Of a stretch of DNA of 64,000 nt, positions 1 to 9,392 are shown piece by piece (the stretch's first letter is position 1; each line of letters begins with the position of its first letter). The notes under the pieces are model-generated. The model had not been told where the DNA came from. It made no database searches and saw only the letters and a list, made by a program, of their open reading frames with translations. Source of the DNA: Labedella gwakjiensis (GTDB taxonomy: Bacteria; Actinomycetota; Actinomycetes; Actinomycetales; Microbacteriaceae). The stretch spans positions 3,224,001 to 3,288,000 of the forward strand of contig NZ_PYAU01000001.1 in assembly GCF_003014675.1 (NCBI RefSeq), written 5' to 3'. The position numbers were made by a program, and so were the translations under genes.

Positions 1-896
1 ACCTTCGTGACGTCGACCTCCACGACCGTGGTGAGCTGGGCGGTTGCCTGCATCGAGGCCACGGCGCGCTCGGCGACGACCTTGCGCAGTCGCGACATCG
101 GCTGGGTGGTGCCTCGCAGCGGCGAAATCTCCACCGTGGGAGCAGCCGCGGACTCGGCAGGAGCCGACGTGGTCGAGGACTCGGCGGCGGCGAGGACGTC
201 CTCCTTGCGGATGCGCCCTCCCACACCCGTTCCGGTGACGGACGCGAGGTCGACACCCTTGTCGTTCGCCAGACGGCGGACGAGGGGTGTGACGTAGCCG
301 GAGCCGGACGAGGCGGAGTCCGACTCGGCCGAGCCGGCTGCGGCCGGGGCTGCAGCAGGCGCCGGAGCGGCGGGTGCGGCAGCCGGAGCGGCAGCGGGGG
401 CCGCCGCGGGCACAGGCGCCGGAGAGTCCGTCTCGTCGATGCCCTCGGAGACCGATTCCTGGGCGATCTCCTCGGCCTCACTCGCGGGGGCCTCGTCGGA
501 GGCCGCCGGGGTCTCGGTGTCCTGCTCGCGCGACGTCTGGTCTGGCGTCTCGTCTTCGGGTGCCGGCGTCTCGGCAGGAGCGCTCTCCTCTGCGGGAGCC
601 TCCTCCGCGGGAGCCGCCTCGGACGGGGCGTCGTCGGCGGAGTCGCCCGCCGATGCGGAACCGTCCCCGATCACGACGAGGTCGGTACCGACCTCGACCG
701 TCTCGTCCTCCTCCACGAGGATCTTCTCGATGACTCCTGCGACCGGCGACGGGATCTCGGTGTCGACCTTGTCCGTCGATACTTCGAGGAGCGGCTCGTC
801 CACCTCCACCCTGTCGCCGACGTTCTTGAGCCAGCGGGTGACCGTGCCCTCGGTGACGCTCTCGCCGAGCGCCGGGAGGCTGACGGATTCGCTCAT
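1..896 (-). CDS. sucB: 2-oxo acid dehydrogenase E2 component (dihydrolipoamide acyltransferase), 3' part missing
   Basis: E2 core of a 2-oxoglutarate or pyruvate dehydrogenase complex, which moves acyl groups from E1 to CoA through lipoyl-lysine. Only the first 298 codons lie in the window. They show one N-terminal lipoyl domain (residues 1-77, lipoyl-lysine K43 in STDKVDTEI), a long Ala/Pro/Glu-rich linker (about 80-190), the E3-binding peripheral domain (starting [12 protein letters not shown]) and the beginning of the acyltransferase domain. The ATG at 896 follows AAGGAGA with good spacing. lpdA (E3) lies immediately upstream on the same strand, so E3 and E2 are probably co-transcribed. 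In some actinobacteria one E2 serves both complexes (DlaT), and the sequence seen cannot decide between them. Confidence 0.93.
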   Translation of the reverse strand, partial: MSESVSLPALGESVTEGTVTRWLKNVGDRVEVDEPLLEVSTDKVDTEIPSPVAGVIEKILVEEDETVEVGTDLVVIGDGSASAGDSADDAPSEAAPAEEAPAEESAPAETPAPEDETPDQTSREQDTETPAASDEAPASEAEEIAQESVSEGIDETDSPAPVPAAAPAAAPAAAPAAPAPAAAPAAAGSAESDSASSGSGYVTPLVRRLANDKGVDLASVTGTGVGGRIRKEDVLAAAESSTTSAPAESAAAPTVEISPLRGTTQPMSRLRKVVAERAVASMQATAQLTTVVEVDVTK

Positions 897-964
897 GACC
901 TTGTCTCCTTCAAAACCGTACTTCGTGTGACAACTCTATCGACCGGATCACCGGTCGTCGTGAT

Positions 965-2338
965 TCAGAGGGCGTGCAACGGCTTTCCGGCGAGAGCCAA
1001 GAAGGCCTCTCCGAGTGCCTCGCTCTGAGTGGGGTGTGCGTGGATCAGCGGCGCGATGTCCTCCGGGTAGGCCTCCCAGTTCACGGCGAGCTGGCCCTCG
1101 GAGATGAGTTCTCCGACGCGCGCGCCGATCATGTGGACGCCGACGACGGGACCGTCGTTCACGCGGACGACCTTGATGAGGCCGCTCGTGTCGATGATCT
1201 CGCTCTTGCCGTTCCCGGCGAGGTTGTAGTCGTACGCCGTGATCTTGTCATCCCCGTACTGCTCCTTGGCCTTCGCCTCGGACAATCCGACCGACGCGAC
1301 CTCCGGGTCGCTGTACGTGACCTTCGGGATGTTGATGTCGGGGATGATGACGGGCTTCAGGCCGGCGAGCTCCTCGGCGACGAAGATGCCCTGCTGGAAG
1401 CCGCGGTGCGCGAGCTGAAGGCCGGGGACGATGTCACCGACGGCGTAGACAACAGGGACGGATGTCTGGAGGCGGTCGTCGGTGGTGACGAACCCGCGGT
1501 CCATCGCGATGCCGACCTCCTCGAAGCCGAGACCCGAGGTGGCGGGGCCGCGCCCGACCGCGACGAGGAGGATGTCCGCATCGATCGTGGTCCCGTTCTC
1601 GAGCGAGACGTGCACGCCCGAGTCGTCCTGTGTCACGCCGGCGAAGCGCACACCGAGAGAGAAGTCGATCCCCCGACGACGGAAGGCGCGCTCCATGAGC
1701 TTGCTGATCGCCTCGTCCTCTGCGGGTACGAGGTGGGGGAGGCCCTCGATGATCGTCACCTCGGAGCCGAAGCTCTTCCAGACGCTCGCGAACTCGACAC
1801 CGATAACGCCGCCGCCGAGGATGGCCACACGGTCCGGCACGAAGTCGAGCTGCAGCGCATGCTCGCTCGTCATGACGCGGCCACCGATGTCGAGACCGGG
1901 GAGCGAACGGCTGTACGACCCGGTCGCGAGGATGATGTTCTTCCCCGTGATCGTCTGGTCGCCGACCTGCACGGTGGTGGGCGACGTGAGCCGTCCCTCG
2001 CCGGCGATCGTCGTGATCTTGCGCGCCTTGATGAGGCCTTGCAGGCCCTTGAACTTCTTGGCGACGATCCCCTCGCGGTAGCTCGTCACCCCGGCGATGT
2101 CGATGCCGTCGAAGGTCGTCTTGACACCGAATTTCGAGGAGTCGCGCGACACGTCGGCCACCTCGGCCGCGTGGAGCAGCGCCTTGGTCGGGATGCAGCC
2201 ACGGTGGAGGCAAGTGCCGCCGACCTTGTCCTTCTCGATCAGTCCGACCGAGAGTCCGAGCTCGCTGGCCCGGAGTGCAGCGGCGTACCCTCCGCTTCCA
2301 CCTCCGAGCACGACGACGTCGAAATTGTGCTCTGACAC
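965..2338 (-). CDS. lpdA: Dihydrolipoyl dehydrogenase (E3)
   Basis: Flavoprotein that reoxidises dihydrolipoamide in 2-oxo acid dehydrogenase complexes with NAD+. The 457 residues are normal for the family. Visible features are the FAD-binding GGGSGG at residues 12-17, the redox-active disulfide in GGTCLHRGCIPTK (C43, C48), an NAD-binding GGGVIG segment near residue 176, and the C-terminal catalytic HAHPTQSE (H433, H435). The start is GTG at 2338, preceded by AGGGAGAAG. It sits 68 bp upstream of the E2 gene on the same strand, which supports an E3-E2 transcription unit. Confidence 0.97.
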   Translation of the reverse strand: MSEHNFDVVVLGGGSGGYAAALRASELGLSVGLIEKDKVGGTCLHRGCIPTKALLHAAEVADVSRDSSKFGVKTTFDGIDIAGVTSYREGIVAKKFKGLQGLIKARKITTIAGEGRLTSPTTVQVGDQTITGKNIILATGSYSRSLPGLDIGGRVMTSEHALQLDFVPDRVAILGGGVIGVEFASVWKSFGSEVTIIEGLPHLVPAEDEAISKLMERAFRRRGIDFSLGVRFAGVTQDDSGVHVSLENGTTIDADILLVAVGRGPATSGLGFEEVGIAMDRGFVTTDDRLQTSVPVVYAVGDIVPGLQLAHRGFQQGIFVAEELAGLKPVIIPDINIPKVTYSDPEVASVGLSEAKAKEQYGDDKITAYDYNLAGNGKSEIIDTSGLIKVVRVNDGPVVGVHMIGARVGELISEGQLAVNWEAYPEDIAPLIHAHPTQSEALGEAFLALAGKPLHAL

Positions 2339-2515
2339 TGAGCTTCTCCCTTAGCGCTTCTCGTGGTGATGTGCTTCTCGTGGGCCGTGCATGTCGGATG
2401 GCGGACATCCCACGTCCTGCTGGACGCTGTGTCCGCGGTGGTCGCTCGTTCCTGCCCGTCCGTCGTTCGGTCCTGCCGACCGCGGTGCGGGGGCCGGAGC
2501 GCCCCTCAAACCCTA

Positions 2516-4003
2516 CTACGCGTCGCTCATGCTCTCGGCGAGTGCTATGAGCGTCCGGACGCCCACTCCGGTCGGTCCCTTGCCCGTGAATCCGTACGGG
2601 GATCCTTCGTTGTTGGCGGTCGCCGCGATGTCGATGTGCGCCCACGGGATGGTCGTGCCGTCGACGGATCCGACGAACTCGCGCAGGAAGACCCCGGCGA
2701 GGAGCATGCCGCCGTTGCGGTTGCCGATCTTCGCGTTGGCGATGTCGGCGACGTCCGAGGAGAGGAGGGCGCGGAGCTCCGACGGCAACGGCATGTGCCA
2801 GAACTTCTCGCCGGCTCCGTCCGCGAGGTCGACCACGGTCGATACGAGCGCGGAGTCTCCCATGACTCCCGAGTACCGGGTGCCGAGTGCCATCCCTGCG
2901 GCACCCGTCAGCGTCGCGATATCGAGGATGACGTCGGGGGACTCCTCGCTCGCGGCGACGATTCCGTCCGCCATGACGAGGCGGCCCTCCGCGTCGGTGT
3001 TGAGGACCTCGACCGTGCGACCGCCGCGGATCGTGATGACGTCCTCCGGACGCATCGCGGTGCCCGACGGCATGTTCTCCGCGAGGCAGAGCCACCCGGT
3101 CACCCGCACGGCGAGGCCGAGCTCGGCGACGGCCGCCACGGCGGCGAGGACGGATGCCGCTCCCGTCATGTCGTACTTCATCCCGACCATCGAGCCGGCG
3201 GGCTTGAGCGAGAGCCCTCCCGTGTCGAATGTGATTCCCTTGCCGACGAGCGCGATGTGACGGGCTGCTCCGTCCGGCGAATAGTCGATCTTCACGAGCC
3301 GGGGGCCGCGCGACGACCCCTTCCCGACACCCAGGATGCCGCCGAAGCCGTCTCGGGCGAGGGCGACCTCGTCCCACACGGTGACGTCGACCGAAGTGCC
3401 GGCGAGGATCTCACGGGCGTGGTCGGCGAAGGACTCCGGGTAGAGATCCGACGGCGGTGTGTTGACCAGGTCCTTGACGGACGCGATCGCCGTCGCGACA
3501 GCGCGTGCTCGAGCGAGGATGCCGGTCCGGTCATCATCGGCCGTCGTCGCGGAGACGAGGACCGTGATCGTCGAGACGGGCGCCTTCACGTCGGCGGCCG
3601 ACGTTCCGCGGTACCGCGTGAATGCGTAGGAGCCGAGGAGGGCGCCTTCGACAGCGCCGCGCACGGCATCGGTGTCCAGATCGGACGCTTCGATGGCGAC
3701 GTGCACGGTTCCGCCCAGCCGTCGGACGGCCGAGCCCACCGCGTCACGGATCGTGCCGGCGTCGGCGTCATCACCGGTGCCGATGACCGCAACGGATCCG
3801 GCCGACGTGAAGGGGGATGGGAGGCGCACGAGCTCTTCCGCAGCCCCCGTAGCACCGACGGCGACGAGCGCGGACGCGAGGTCGGCGGACCCGGCTCCCG
3901 ACACCCGCGGGCCGTCCGGAGACTTCGCGGACAACAGGAGAAGCACGTCGCACGTGACATCGGGGGCGGACGCGGTCGACAGGGAGAGGGAGGGGATCGC
4001 CAT
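2516..4003 (-). CDS. pepA: Leucyl aminopeptidase (M17 family)
   Basis: Cytosolic two-metal aminopeptidase that removes N-terminal residues from peptides. The M17 signature NTDAEGRL lies near residues 334-341, and the metal-binding segment GKGITFDTGGLSLKP is intact upstream of it. I chose the ATG at 4003 (495 aa) because a TAGCAT -10-like element ends 7 bases before it, which predicts a leaderless transcript. An in-frame ATG at 4012 overlaps that element and would add MAG. The gene is divergent from the PAC2 gene, which has the same TAGCAT arrangement. E3/E2 lie downstream. Confidence 0.95.
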   Translation of the reverse strand: MAIPSLSLSTASAPDVTCDVLLLLSAKSPDGPRVSGAGSADLASALVAVGATGAAEELVRLPSPFTSAGSVAVIGTGDDADAGTIRDAVGSAVRRLGGTVHVAIEASDLDTDAVRGAVEGALLGSYAFTRYRGTSAADVKAPVSTITVLVSATTADDDRTGILARARAVATAIASVKDLVNTPPSDLYPESFADHAREILAGTSVDVTVWDEVALARDGFGGILGVGKGSSRGPRLVKIDYSPDGAARHIALVGKGITFDTGGLSLKPAGSMVGMKYDMTGAASVLAAVAAVAELGLAVRVTGWLCLAENMPSGTAMRPEDVITIRGGRTVEVLNTDAEGRLVMADGIVAASEESPDVILDIATLTGAAGMALGTRYSGVMGDSALVSTVVDLADGAGEKFWHMPLPSELRALLSSDVADIANAKIGNRNGGMLLAGVFLREFVGSVDGTTIPWAHIDIAATANNEGSPYGFTGKGPTGVGVRTLIALAESMSDA

Positions 4004-4010
4004 GCCCGCC

Positions 4011-4016
4011 ATGCTA
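4011..4016 (-). promoter_or_regulatory. -10 element (TAGCAT) for leaderless pepA
   Basis: TAGCAT read on the minus strand, with 7 bases between it and the pepA ATG at 4003. No Shine-Dalgarno lies in between. I see no convincing -35, so this is inferred from position only. Confidence 0.5.
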
Positions 4017-4105
4017 ACCGCCCGCCACGTGCCGGCGCGGCGCGTCGTCGCGCGCTGTTCGCCCTGAGCGCAGCCCGCGCGCACCGGGCGTCTCGGGGCC
4101 GCGAT

Positions 4106-4111
4106 TAGCAT
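4106..4111 (+). promoter_or_regulatory. -10 element (TAGCAT) for leaderless PAC2 gene
   Basis: TAGCAT followed by 6 bases and then the ATG at 4118. This is the same architecture as the divergent pepA promoter. There is no Shine-Dalgarno. Confidence 0.5.
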
Positions 4112-4117
4112 GAAGAC

Positions 4118-5047
4118 ATGCCTGGAACCGACGCACTGTACGAGCTGACCGCCGTGGCGGACGAGGTCCAGGACGGGCTCCCGCTCGTGGTGGGACTCAC
4201 GGGTTTCGCCGATGCCGGCGGTGCCGTCGCCCAGGTGACCGAGCACCTCCTCGAATCGATCACTCACCGTGTGGTCGCGCGCTTCGACAACGACACGCTT
4301 CTCGACTACCGTGCCCGGCGCCCCATCATCTCGTTCGAGCAGGATCGGCTGACCGACTACACCCCTCCGCGCTTGGAGCTCTCGCTCGCCGAGGACGACG
4401 TGCATCGGCCCTTCCTGCTCCTCTCGGGCTACGAGCCGGACTTCGGGTGGGAGCGTTTCGTCGCCGCGGTCATCGACCTCGGCGAGCGGTTCGCCGTGTC
4501 GGGTGTGACCTGGGTCCACGCGATCCCCATGCCGGTCCCGCACACGCGGCCCATCGGCGTCACGGTGAGCGGTAACCGCTCGGACCTCATCGAGTCTCTC
4601 TCCGTCTGGCGTCCGCACACCCAGGTCGCGGCCAACGTCCTCCACGTTCTCGAGTACCGCCTGGCCGAGCGCGGCTCCGACGTGACCGGTTTCGCCCTCC
4701 TCGTCCCCCACTACCTCGCCGACACGGAGTACCCCGACTCCGCAGTCGCCGCTCTCGACAGCATCTCCTCGGCGACGGGTCTCATCCTGCCGAGCGACGA
4801 GCTTCGCGGGGCCGGCCGTGAATTCGTGTCGCGGATCGACGAACAGGTCGCGGGCAACGAGGAGCTCGCGCGGCTCGTCACGACCCTCGAGCAGCGGTAC
4901 GACGCCTACATGGAGGGCACATCGGTCCGGTCGCCGCTCACGGACGAGGACGGCGAGCTCCCGAGCGCCGACGCCATCGCCGACGAGCTCGAGCAGTTCC
5001 TCGCCGGTCGGCGATCAGGGGACGACGACTTCCCGGGTCGGGTCTGA
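4118..5047 (+). CDS. PAC2 family protein (proteasome-assembly-chaperone-like)
   Basis: 309 aa with a PAC2 domain over most of the length. It begins MPGTDALYEL, followed by the GLTGFADAG segment near residue 28 typical of actinobacterial PAC2 proteins. The family is named after eukaryotic and archaeal proteasome assembly chaperones, but the role in actinobacteria is not settled and most Micrococcales lack a 20S proteasome. No signal peptide or membrane segment is visible, so it is probably cytosolic. The C-terminal 60 residues are Glu/Asp-rich and predicted helical. A leaderless start at 4118 is likely. Confidence 0.85.
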   Translation: MPGTDALYELTAVADEVQDGLPLVVGLTGFADAGGAVAQVTEHLLESITHRVVARFDNDTLLDYRARRPIISFEQDRLTDYTPPRLELSLAEDDVHRPFLLLSGYEPDFGWERFVAAVIDLGERFAVSGVTWVHAIPMPVPHTRPIGVTVSGNRSDLIESLSVWRPHTQVAANVLHVLEYRLAERGSDVTGFALLVPHYLADTEYPDSAVAALDSISSATGLILPSDELRGAGREFVSRIDEQVAGNEELARLVTTLEQRYDAYMEGTSVRSPLTDEDGELPSADAIADELEQFLAGRRSGDDDFPGRV

Positions 5048-5088
5048 GCCGAGGCCGGCTCATCGGAGGCCCTCCGGTGCGACCCCGG

Positions 5089-5094
5089 TAGGCT
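5089..5094 (+). promoter_or_regulatory. -10 element (TAGGCT) for leaderless MFS gene
   Basis: TAGGCT followed by 6 bases and GTG at 5101, with no Shine-Dalgarno between them. The same TAGGCT-N6/7-start pattern precedes pdxS and ruvA. Confidence 0.5.
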
Positions 5095-5100
5095 GACGAG

Positions 5101-6420
5101 GTGAATTCGCGTCGCTCCTGGTTGGTCTTCTGGGTCGGGATCGTCGCCTACATCGTCGCGATCCTGCAACGGACAACCCTCGGAGTTGCCGGAGTCGAGG
5201 CCGCCGATCGATTCGCGGTGTCGGCCGCGGCACTGTCGAGCCTCGCCGTCGTCCAGCTCGTCGTCTACGCGGCCGCGCAGATCCCCGTCGGGGTCCTGAT
5301 CGACCGCATCGGCCCTCGCGTCCTTCTCCTGTCCGGACTCGTGCTGATGGCGCTCGGTCAGATCGTCTTGGCCATCGCGCCGGACATCGCCATCGCCGTG
5401 CTCGGTCGCATCCTCGTCGGTATCGGCGACGCGGGGATCTTTCCAGCCGTCATGAGGCTCGTGCACTCCTGGTTCTCCGGGCGAAGCGTCCCGCAGCTGT
5501 CGCAGTGGGTGGGCAATCTCGGGCAGGTCGGTCAGATCCTCTCCGCCCTTCCGTTCGCGTGGTTGCTGCACTCGGCCGGTTGGACGCCCGCGTTCCTCAC
5601 GGCGGGATCGCTCGCCGTGCTCGCGACCGTCGTCGTGATCGGGGTGATCGCGGACCGGCCGGACGATTCGCTCGAGCAGCCCAGGGCGTCGAGCTGGGGG
5701 CAGTCGCTCGATCTTCTCGTGTCGAGCCTCAAGCGGCCCGGTACACGCCTCGGATTCTGGGCCCACTTCGTGTCCCAGTCGAGCGGCACGGTGTTCACGC
5801 TCATGTGGGGCTTCCCCTTCATGGTCTTCGGGCTGGGGATCGACGAACGACTCGCAGCCTCCCTGCTCCTCGTGGTCGTCGCGTCCGGCGTCGTCGTCGG
5901 ACCGATCCTCGGCGTTCTGAGCGCGCGCTTCCCTTACCGGCGGAGCAATCTCGTCCTCCTCATCGTGGCCCTCGTCTTCTCCGCCTGGACGCTGCTGCTG
6001 CTGTGGCCGGGCACGCCGCCGCTGGCCGTCCTCGTCGTCCTGCTCGTGTTCCTCGGGATCGGGGGCCCTGGCTCCCTCATCGGCTTCGACTATGCGAGGA
6101 CCTACAACCCCGCGCGTTCTTTGGGTTCGGCCAACGGCGTGGTCAACGTCGGCGGATTCCTCGCGAGCTTCGTGATGATGTTCCTGATCGGCGTCGTCAT
6201 CGACGCCCTCGGGCGCGGTGCGACGTCGAACGCCGAGCTCTATCGGCTCGATTCGTTCCGCATCGCCTTCCTCGTGCAGTACGTCGTCGTCGGGGTGGGA
6301 GTGGTGTTCCTGCTGCTGACTCGCCGCACCGTGCGCACTCGTCTGTCCGATGACGAGGGAATAAACGTCGGCCCGATCTGGGTTGCACTCCTTCGGAGGC
6401 TGAGGCGGTCGAACGGATGA
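5101..6420 (+). CDS. Major facilitator superfamily transporter
   Basis: 439-aa polytopic membrane protein with about 12 hydrophobic helices. The conserved MFS loop between helices 2 and 3 reads GVLIDRIGPR (near residue 76), and a second conserved stretch GRILVGIGDAGIFPAVMR follows helix 4. These indicate a secondary transporter of the MFS_1 type. The substrate cannot be told from sequence. The first hydrophobic helix starts near residue 8, so there is no cleaved signal peptide. It starts with GTG at 5101. It stands between the PAC2 gene and sigA with no obvious functional partner. Confidence 0.9.
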   Translation: MNSRRSWLVFWVGIVAYIVAILQRTTLGVAGVEAADRFAVSAAALSSLAVVQLVVYAAAQIPVGVLIDRIGPRVLLLSGLVLMALGQIVLAIAPDIAIAVLGRILVGIGDAGIFPAVMRLVHSWFSGRSVPQLSQWVGNLGQVGQILSALPFAWLLHSAGWTPAFLTAGSLAVLATVVVIGVIADRPDDSLEQPRASSWGQSLDLLVSSLKRPGTRLGFWAHFVSQSSGTVFTLMWGFPFMVFGLGIDERLAASLLLVVVASGVVVGPILGVLSARFPYRRSNLVLLIVALVFSAWTLLLLWPGTPPLAVLVVLLVFLGIGGPGSLIGFDYARTYNPARSLGSANGVVNVGGFLASFVMMFLIGVVIDALGRGATSNAELYRLDSFRIAFLVQYVVVGVGVVFLLLTRRTVRTRLSDDEGINVGPIWVALLRRLRRSNG

Positions 6421-6787
6421 CGACCGAGGAGGTCTCCGCCTGATCCGGCGGCGTTTCGACTCCGACAGACCCGGGGAGTGGCCCGTCGGAAAGGTGCCCA
6501 GGCGATCCGGGGCTCCCATCCGTGGGTATAATGGTGCACGGACCCGTTCGGGTCCCGGTCACCACGGTCTCTCGCTCGCGTGAGGCGGTGGCGGTACGAC
6601 GTCGGAGTAATCGAGACGTCGGTCGCGCGTGAGACCGGGACTTGACATGGGTCCTCGTACTGCCCGAAAGTCCGTCGACGGTTCGCCGCCACGCTCTCCG
6701 GGAGATCCACCGAAGAATTCTGTCCGACAAAGCAACCCGAGCCCGGTAGGCGCACATCTCCGCCGCTAGGACCGAAAGGTGTTCGCA
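6421..6787 (+). promoter_or_regulatory. sigA promoter and long 5' leader
   Basis: 367-bp gene-free stretch. A perfect TATAAT lies at 6527-6532, followed at the expected transcript start by a hairpin GGACCC-GTTC-GGGTCC at 6540-6555. This would give sigA a leader of about 250 nt. I see no good -35 at 16-18 bp. A TTGACA at 6642-6647 has no matching -10 downstream. AAAGG (6775-6779) is the ribosome-binding site for the ATG at 6788. Confidence 0.55.
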
Positions 6788-8110
6788 ATGGCAACCAAGA
6801 CCGCAGCGCCCACACAGGCGCAGGCGAAGGCTGAGGCCGTCGTCGACGAGGAGCCGACGACCAAACGGACGACGACCGCGACGAAGCCCGCCGCGAAGAA
6901 GAAGGCGCCCGCGAAGGCCGCTCCCAAGACGAAGACCGCTGCGGCGAAGAAGAGCACGGCAGCCGCCGATGGCGCGCCGGACGACGAGACCGAAGACGTC
7001 GAGGCCGATGTCGAGGTCGTGGCGGTCGACGCCACGGACGACGCCGCAGCCGACACGGACACTCCCGCGGCGGACGGCGACGACGACGAGGCGGCTCCCG
7101 CCGCCGCCGTCGAGCCGCTCCCGCAGGGCGCTCTCGTCCTGTCGATGACGGACGACGAGGACGAGGTCCCCGTCTACTCCTCGGCGATCACGGGAGCGAC
7201 GGCCGACCCCGTCAAGGACTACCTCAAGCAGATCGGAAAGGTCGCCCTCCTCAACGCAGCCGAGGAGGTCGAGCTCGCGATGCGCATCGAGGCCGGTCTC
7301 TTCGCCGAGGAGAAGCTCTCGCACCTGAGCGATCAGGAGAAGCGCACGCAGCTGGGCCGCGAGCTCACCTGGGTGGCGAAGGACGGACAGCGCGCCAAGA
7401 GCCACCTGCTCGGTGCCAACCTCCGTCTCGTCGTCTCCCTCGCGAAGCGTTACACGGGTCGAGGCATGCAGTTCCTCGACCTCATCCAGGAGGGCAACCT
7501 CGGCCTGATCCGTGCGGTCGAGAAGTTCGACTACACCAAGGGCTTCAAGTTCTCGACGTACGCCACTTGGTGGATCCGTCAGGCGATCACGCGTGCGATG
7601 GCCGACCAGGCGCGCACGATCCGTATTCCGGTGCACATGGTCGAGGTCATCAACAAGCTCGCCCGCGTGCAGCGTCAGATGCTCCAGGATCTCGGTCGCG
7701 AGCCCACGCCGGAGGAGCTGAGCCGCGAGCTCGACATGACCCCCGAGAAGGTCATCGAGGTCCAGAAGTACGGCCGCGAGCCCATCTCGCTCCACACACC
7801 TCTCGGCGAGGACGGCGACAGCGAATTCGGAGACCTCATCGAGGACACGGAGGCCGTCGTTCCGGCGGACGCTGTGGGCTTCACGATGCTGCAGAAGCAG
7901 CTCGAGAGCCTGCTCGACTCGCTCTCCGAGCGTGAGGCCGGTGTCATCCGGATGCGCTTCGGCCTCGGCGACGGAATGCCGAAGACGCTCGACCAGATCG
8001 GCGACACGTTCGGGGTGACGCGTGAGCGGATCCGCCAGATCGAATCGAAGACGATGGCGAAGCTGCGGCACCCGAGCCGGTCGCAGTCGCTGCGGGACTA
8101 CCTCGAGTAG
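6788..8110 (+). CDS. sigA: Principal RNA polymerase sigma factor (sigma-70 group 1)
   Basis: Housekeeping sigma factor of 440 aa that directs RNA polymerase to most promoters. The N-terminal ~120 residues are a low-complexity Lys/Ala then Asp/Glu-rich region, common in actinobacterial SigA/HrdB. Region 1.2 begins at [11 protein letters not shown]. Region 2 carries [15 protein letters not shown] (the -10 recognition helix). Region 4.2 ends with [21 protein letters not shown] near the C-terminus. The ATG at 6788 is preferred over the in-frame GTG at 6779 because AAAGG sits 8 bases before it. In many actinobacteria sigA is followed by DUF7455 and parE; here the MurT/GatD/racemase cassette intervenes. 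Confidence 0.98.
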   Translation: MATKTAAPTQAQAKAEAVVDEEPTTKRTTTATKPAAKKKAPAKAAPKTKTAAAKKSTAAADGAPDDETEDVEADVEVVAVDATDDAAADTDTPAADGDDDEAAPAAAVEPLPQGALVLSMTDDEDEVPVYSSAITGATADPVKDYLKQIGKVALLNAAEEVELAMRIEAGLFAEEKLSHLSDQEKRTQLGRELTWVAKDGQRAKSHLLGANLRLVVSLAKRYTGRGMQFLDLIQEGNLGLIRAVEKFDYTKGFKFSTYATWWIRQAITRAMADQARTIRIPVHMVEVINKLARVQRQMLQDLGREPTPEELSRELDMTPEKVIEVQKYGREPISLHTPLGEDGDSEFGDLIEDTEAVVPADAVGFTMLQKQLESLLDSLSEREAGVIRMRFGLGDGMPKTLDQIGDTFGVTRERIRQIESKTMAKLRHPSRSQSLRDYLE

Positions 8111-8114
8111 ATCG

Positions 8115-9392
8115 ATGGGTCTCCGCTATACCGTCCCGATCCTCATCGGCCGGCTGGCCCGGGCCGTCACGCGCGCGCGCGGTGGCGGCTCGGCCTATCC
8201 CGGCCACCTCGTCAACCGGCTCGCGCCGAGCTACCTCCCGAGCCTGCCGGATCAGCTTCCCGGCGGCGTCGTCTTCGTCCTCGGGTCGAACGGGAAGTCG
8301 ACGACCACCCACATGGTGTCGGAGGTGCTCAGAGCCCACGGGCTCCGCGTGTTCACCAACCCGACGGGGGCGAACCTCCCGCAAGGCGTGACGAGCGCCC
8401 TGCTGAGCGAGGTCAGCCTCACGGGCCGGCTCTCCGCCGACGTCGCCGTCCTCGAGATCGACGAGGCGTACGCCGTCAAGCTCGCGCAGACACTGCGGCC
8501 GTCGATCGTTCTGATGCTCAACGTCCAGGTCGATCAGCTCTTCCGGTTCTATGAGACCGAGCGTGTGGCCGACATGATGATCGACACCGGGGTGCTCGCG
8601 TCGACGAACGTCGTGACGAACCGTGAAGACCCCTACCTCAGCAAGGTCGGCCGCAAGATCGCCGGGGACCGCCCCGCCGTCAGCTACTTCGGCGCGAGCG
8701 CCGACGTCGTGGCGCGTTCCGCTCATGGCCTCGTCAACGCCGAGGACTTCCGCGATCCTGACGCCGTCGGGCACGTCGAGGCGGCGTCCGAGGTCGTCGG
8801 CTGGTCTGGCACCTCTGCATCGATCTCGATCGGCGGGGAGACGCTCGACGTCGCGCTGCCGGCACGCGGGCTCCACTACGCGGTCGACGCTGCGGCGGCG
8901 CTCCAGACCGCTCGCCTCGTGCTCGAGTCCCAGTTCTCGGCCGATCGTGCCGTCGAGGCCTTCCGCGTCATGCGGCCGGCGTACGGCCGCGGCGAGCTCC
9001 TTCAGTTCGGAAGCGAGCAGGTCGAGATCACGATGTTCAAGAACGGCGCGAGCCTGCAACTGAACCTCGACGCCTTCGATTCACCGCCAGAGCAGGTCCT
9101 CCTGGCGATCGATGAGGGTACCCCCGACATCTCCTGGATCTACGACGTCGACTTCTCGGCCCTCGATCACGTGGATGTCATCTCCGGTGCGAAGGGCTGG
9201 CAGATCGCCCTCCGCCTCGAGCATGCAGGGATCCCCGTCCACCACATCGAGCCGGACCTCAAGAAGGGCATCGAGATCATGCGCCGACTTCCGGCCCCGA
9301 CGACGGGCCGAAAGGCCTGGATCGTCAACTACGAGCAGATGATGTACGCCCGCAAGCTCGTGGGCCAGGGCGACATGGAGATCGCACGATGA
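8115..9392 (+). CDS. MurT-like Mur ligase (lipid II isoglutaminyl synthase subunit family), no zinc ribbon
   Basis: 425-aa Mur ligase. Canonical MurT activates the alpha-carboxyl of D-Glu in lipid II with ATP, and GatD supplies ammonia to make D-isoGln. The ATP loop GSNGKSTT is at residues 54-61, and the C-terminal DUF1727 segment with DISWIYDVDF keeps the conserved Asp region implicated in GatD cooperation. Oddity: the translation contains no cysteine, so the four-Cys zinc ribbon typical of MurT is absent; that region reads as Asp/Ala-rich filler. Start is ATG 8115, 4 bp after the sigA stop. It overlaps the next gene by ATGA, so the two are translationally coupled. Family assignment is firm; the donated nucleophile is unknown (see findings). 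Confidence 0.88.
   Translation: MGLRYTVPILIGRLARAVTRARGGGSAYPGHLVNRLAPSYLPSLPDQLPGGVVFVLGSNGKSTTTHMVSEVLRAHGLRVFTNPTGANLPQGVTSALLSEVSLTGRLSADVAVLEIDEAYAVKLAQTLRPSIVLMLNVQVDQLFRFYETERVADMMIDTGVLASTNVVTNREDPYLSKVGRKIAGDRPAVSYFGASADVVARSAHGLVNAEDFRDPDAVGHVEAASEVVGWSGTSASISIGGETLDVALPARGLHYAVDAAAALQTARLVLESQFSADRAVEAFRVMRPAYGRGELLQFGSEQVEITMFKNGASLQLNLDAFDSPPEQVLLAIDEGTPDISWIYDVDFSALDHVDVISGAKGWQIALRLEHAGIPVHHIEPDLKKGIEIMRRLPAPTTGRKAWIVNYEQMMYARKLVGQGDMEIAR

Noticed and set aside
340-650. GC-rich near-repetitive DNA in the E2 gene as a repeat element
   Set aside because: It encodes the Ala/Pro/Glu-rich interdomain linker in frame; the repetition is a coding consequence.
974-2335. A 453-codon open frame on the plus strand opposite lpdA
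   Set aside because: lpdA on the minus strand carries every family motif; the opposite frame has no recognisable domain or ribosome-binding site.
2363-4108. A 581-codon open frame on the plus strand opposite pepA
   Set aside because: Antisense to the M17 aminopeptidase and ends inside the PAC2 promoter region; Arg/Gly/Asp-rich shadow.
4906-6519. A 537-codon minus-strand frame opposite the MFS transporter
   Set aside because: The plus strand encodes a coherent 12-helix transporter; the minus-frame product is a His/Arg/Asp-rich low-complexity sequence.
6642-6647. TTGACA upstream of sigA as a -35 element
   Set aside because: No acceptable -10 lies 16-18 bases downstream; probably chance.
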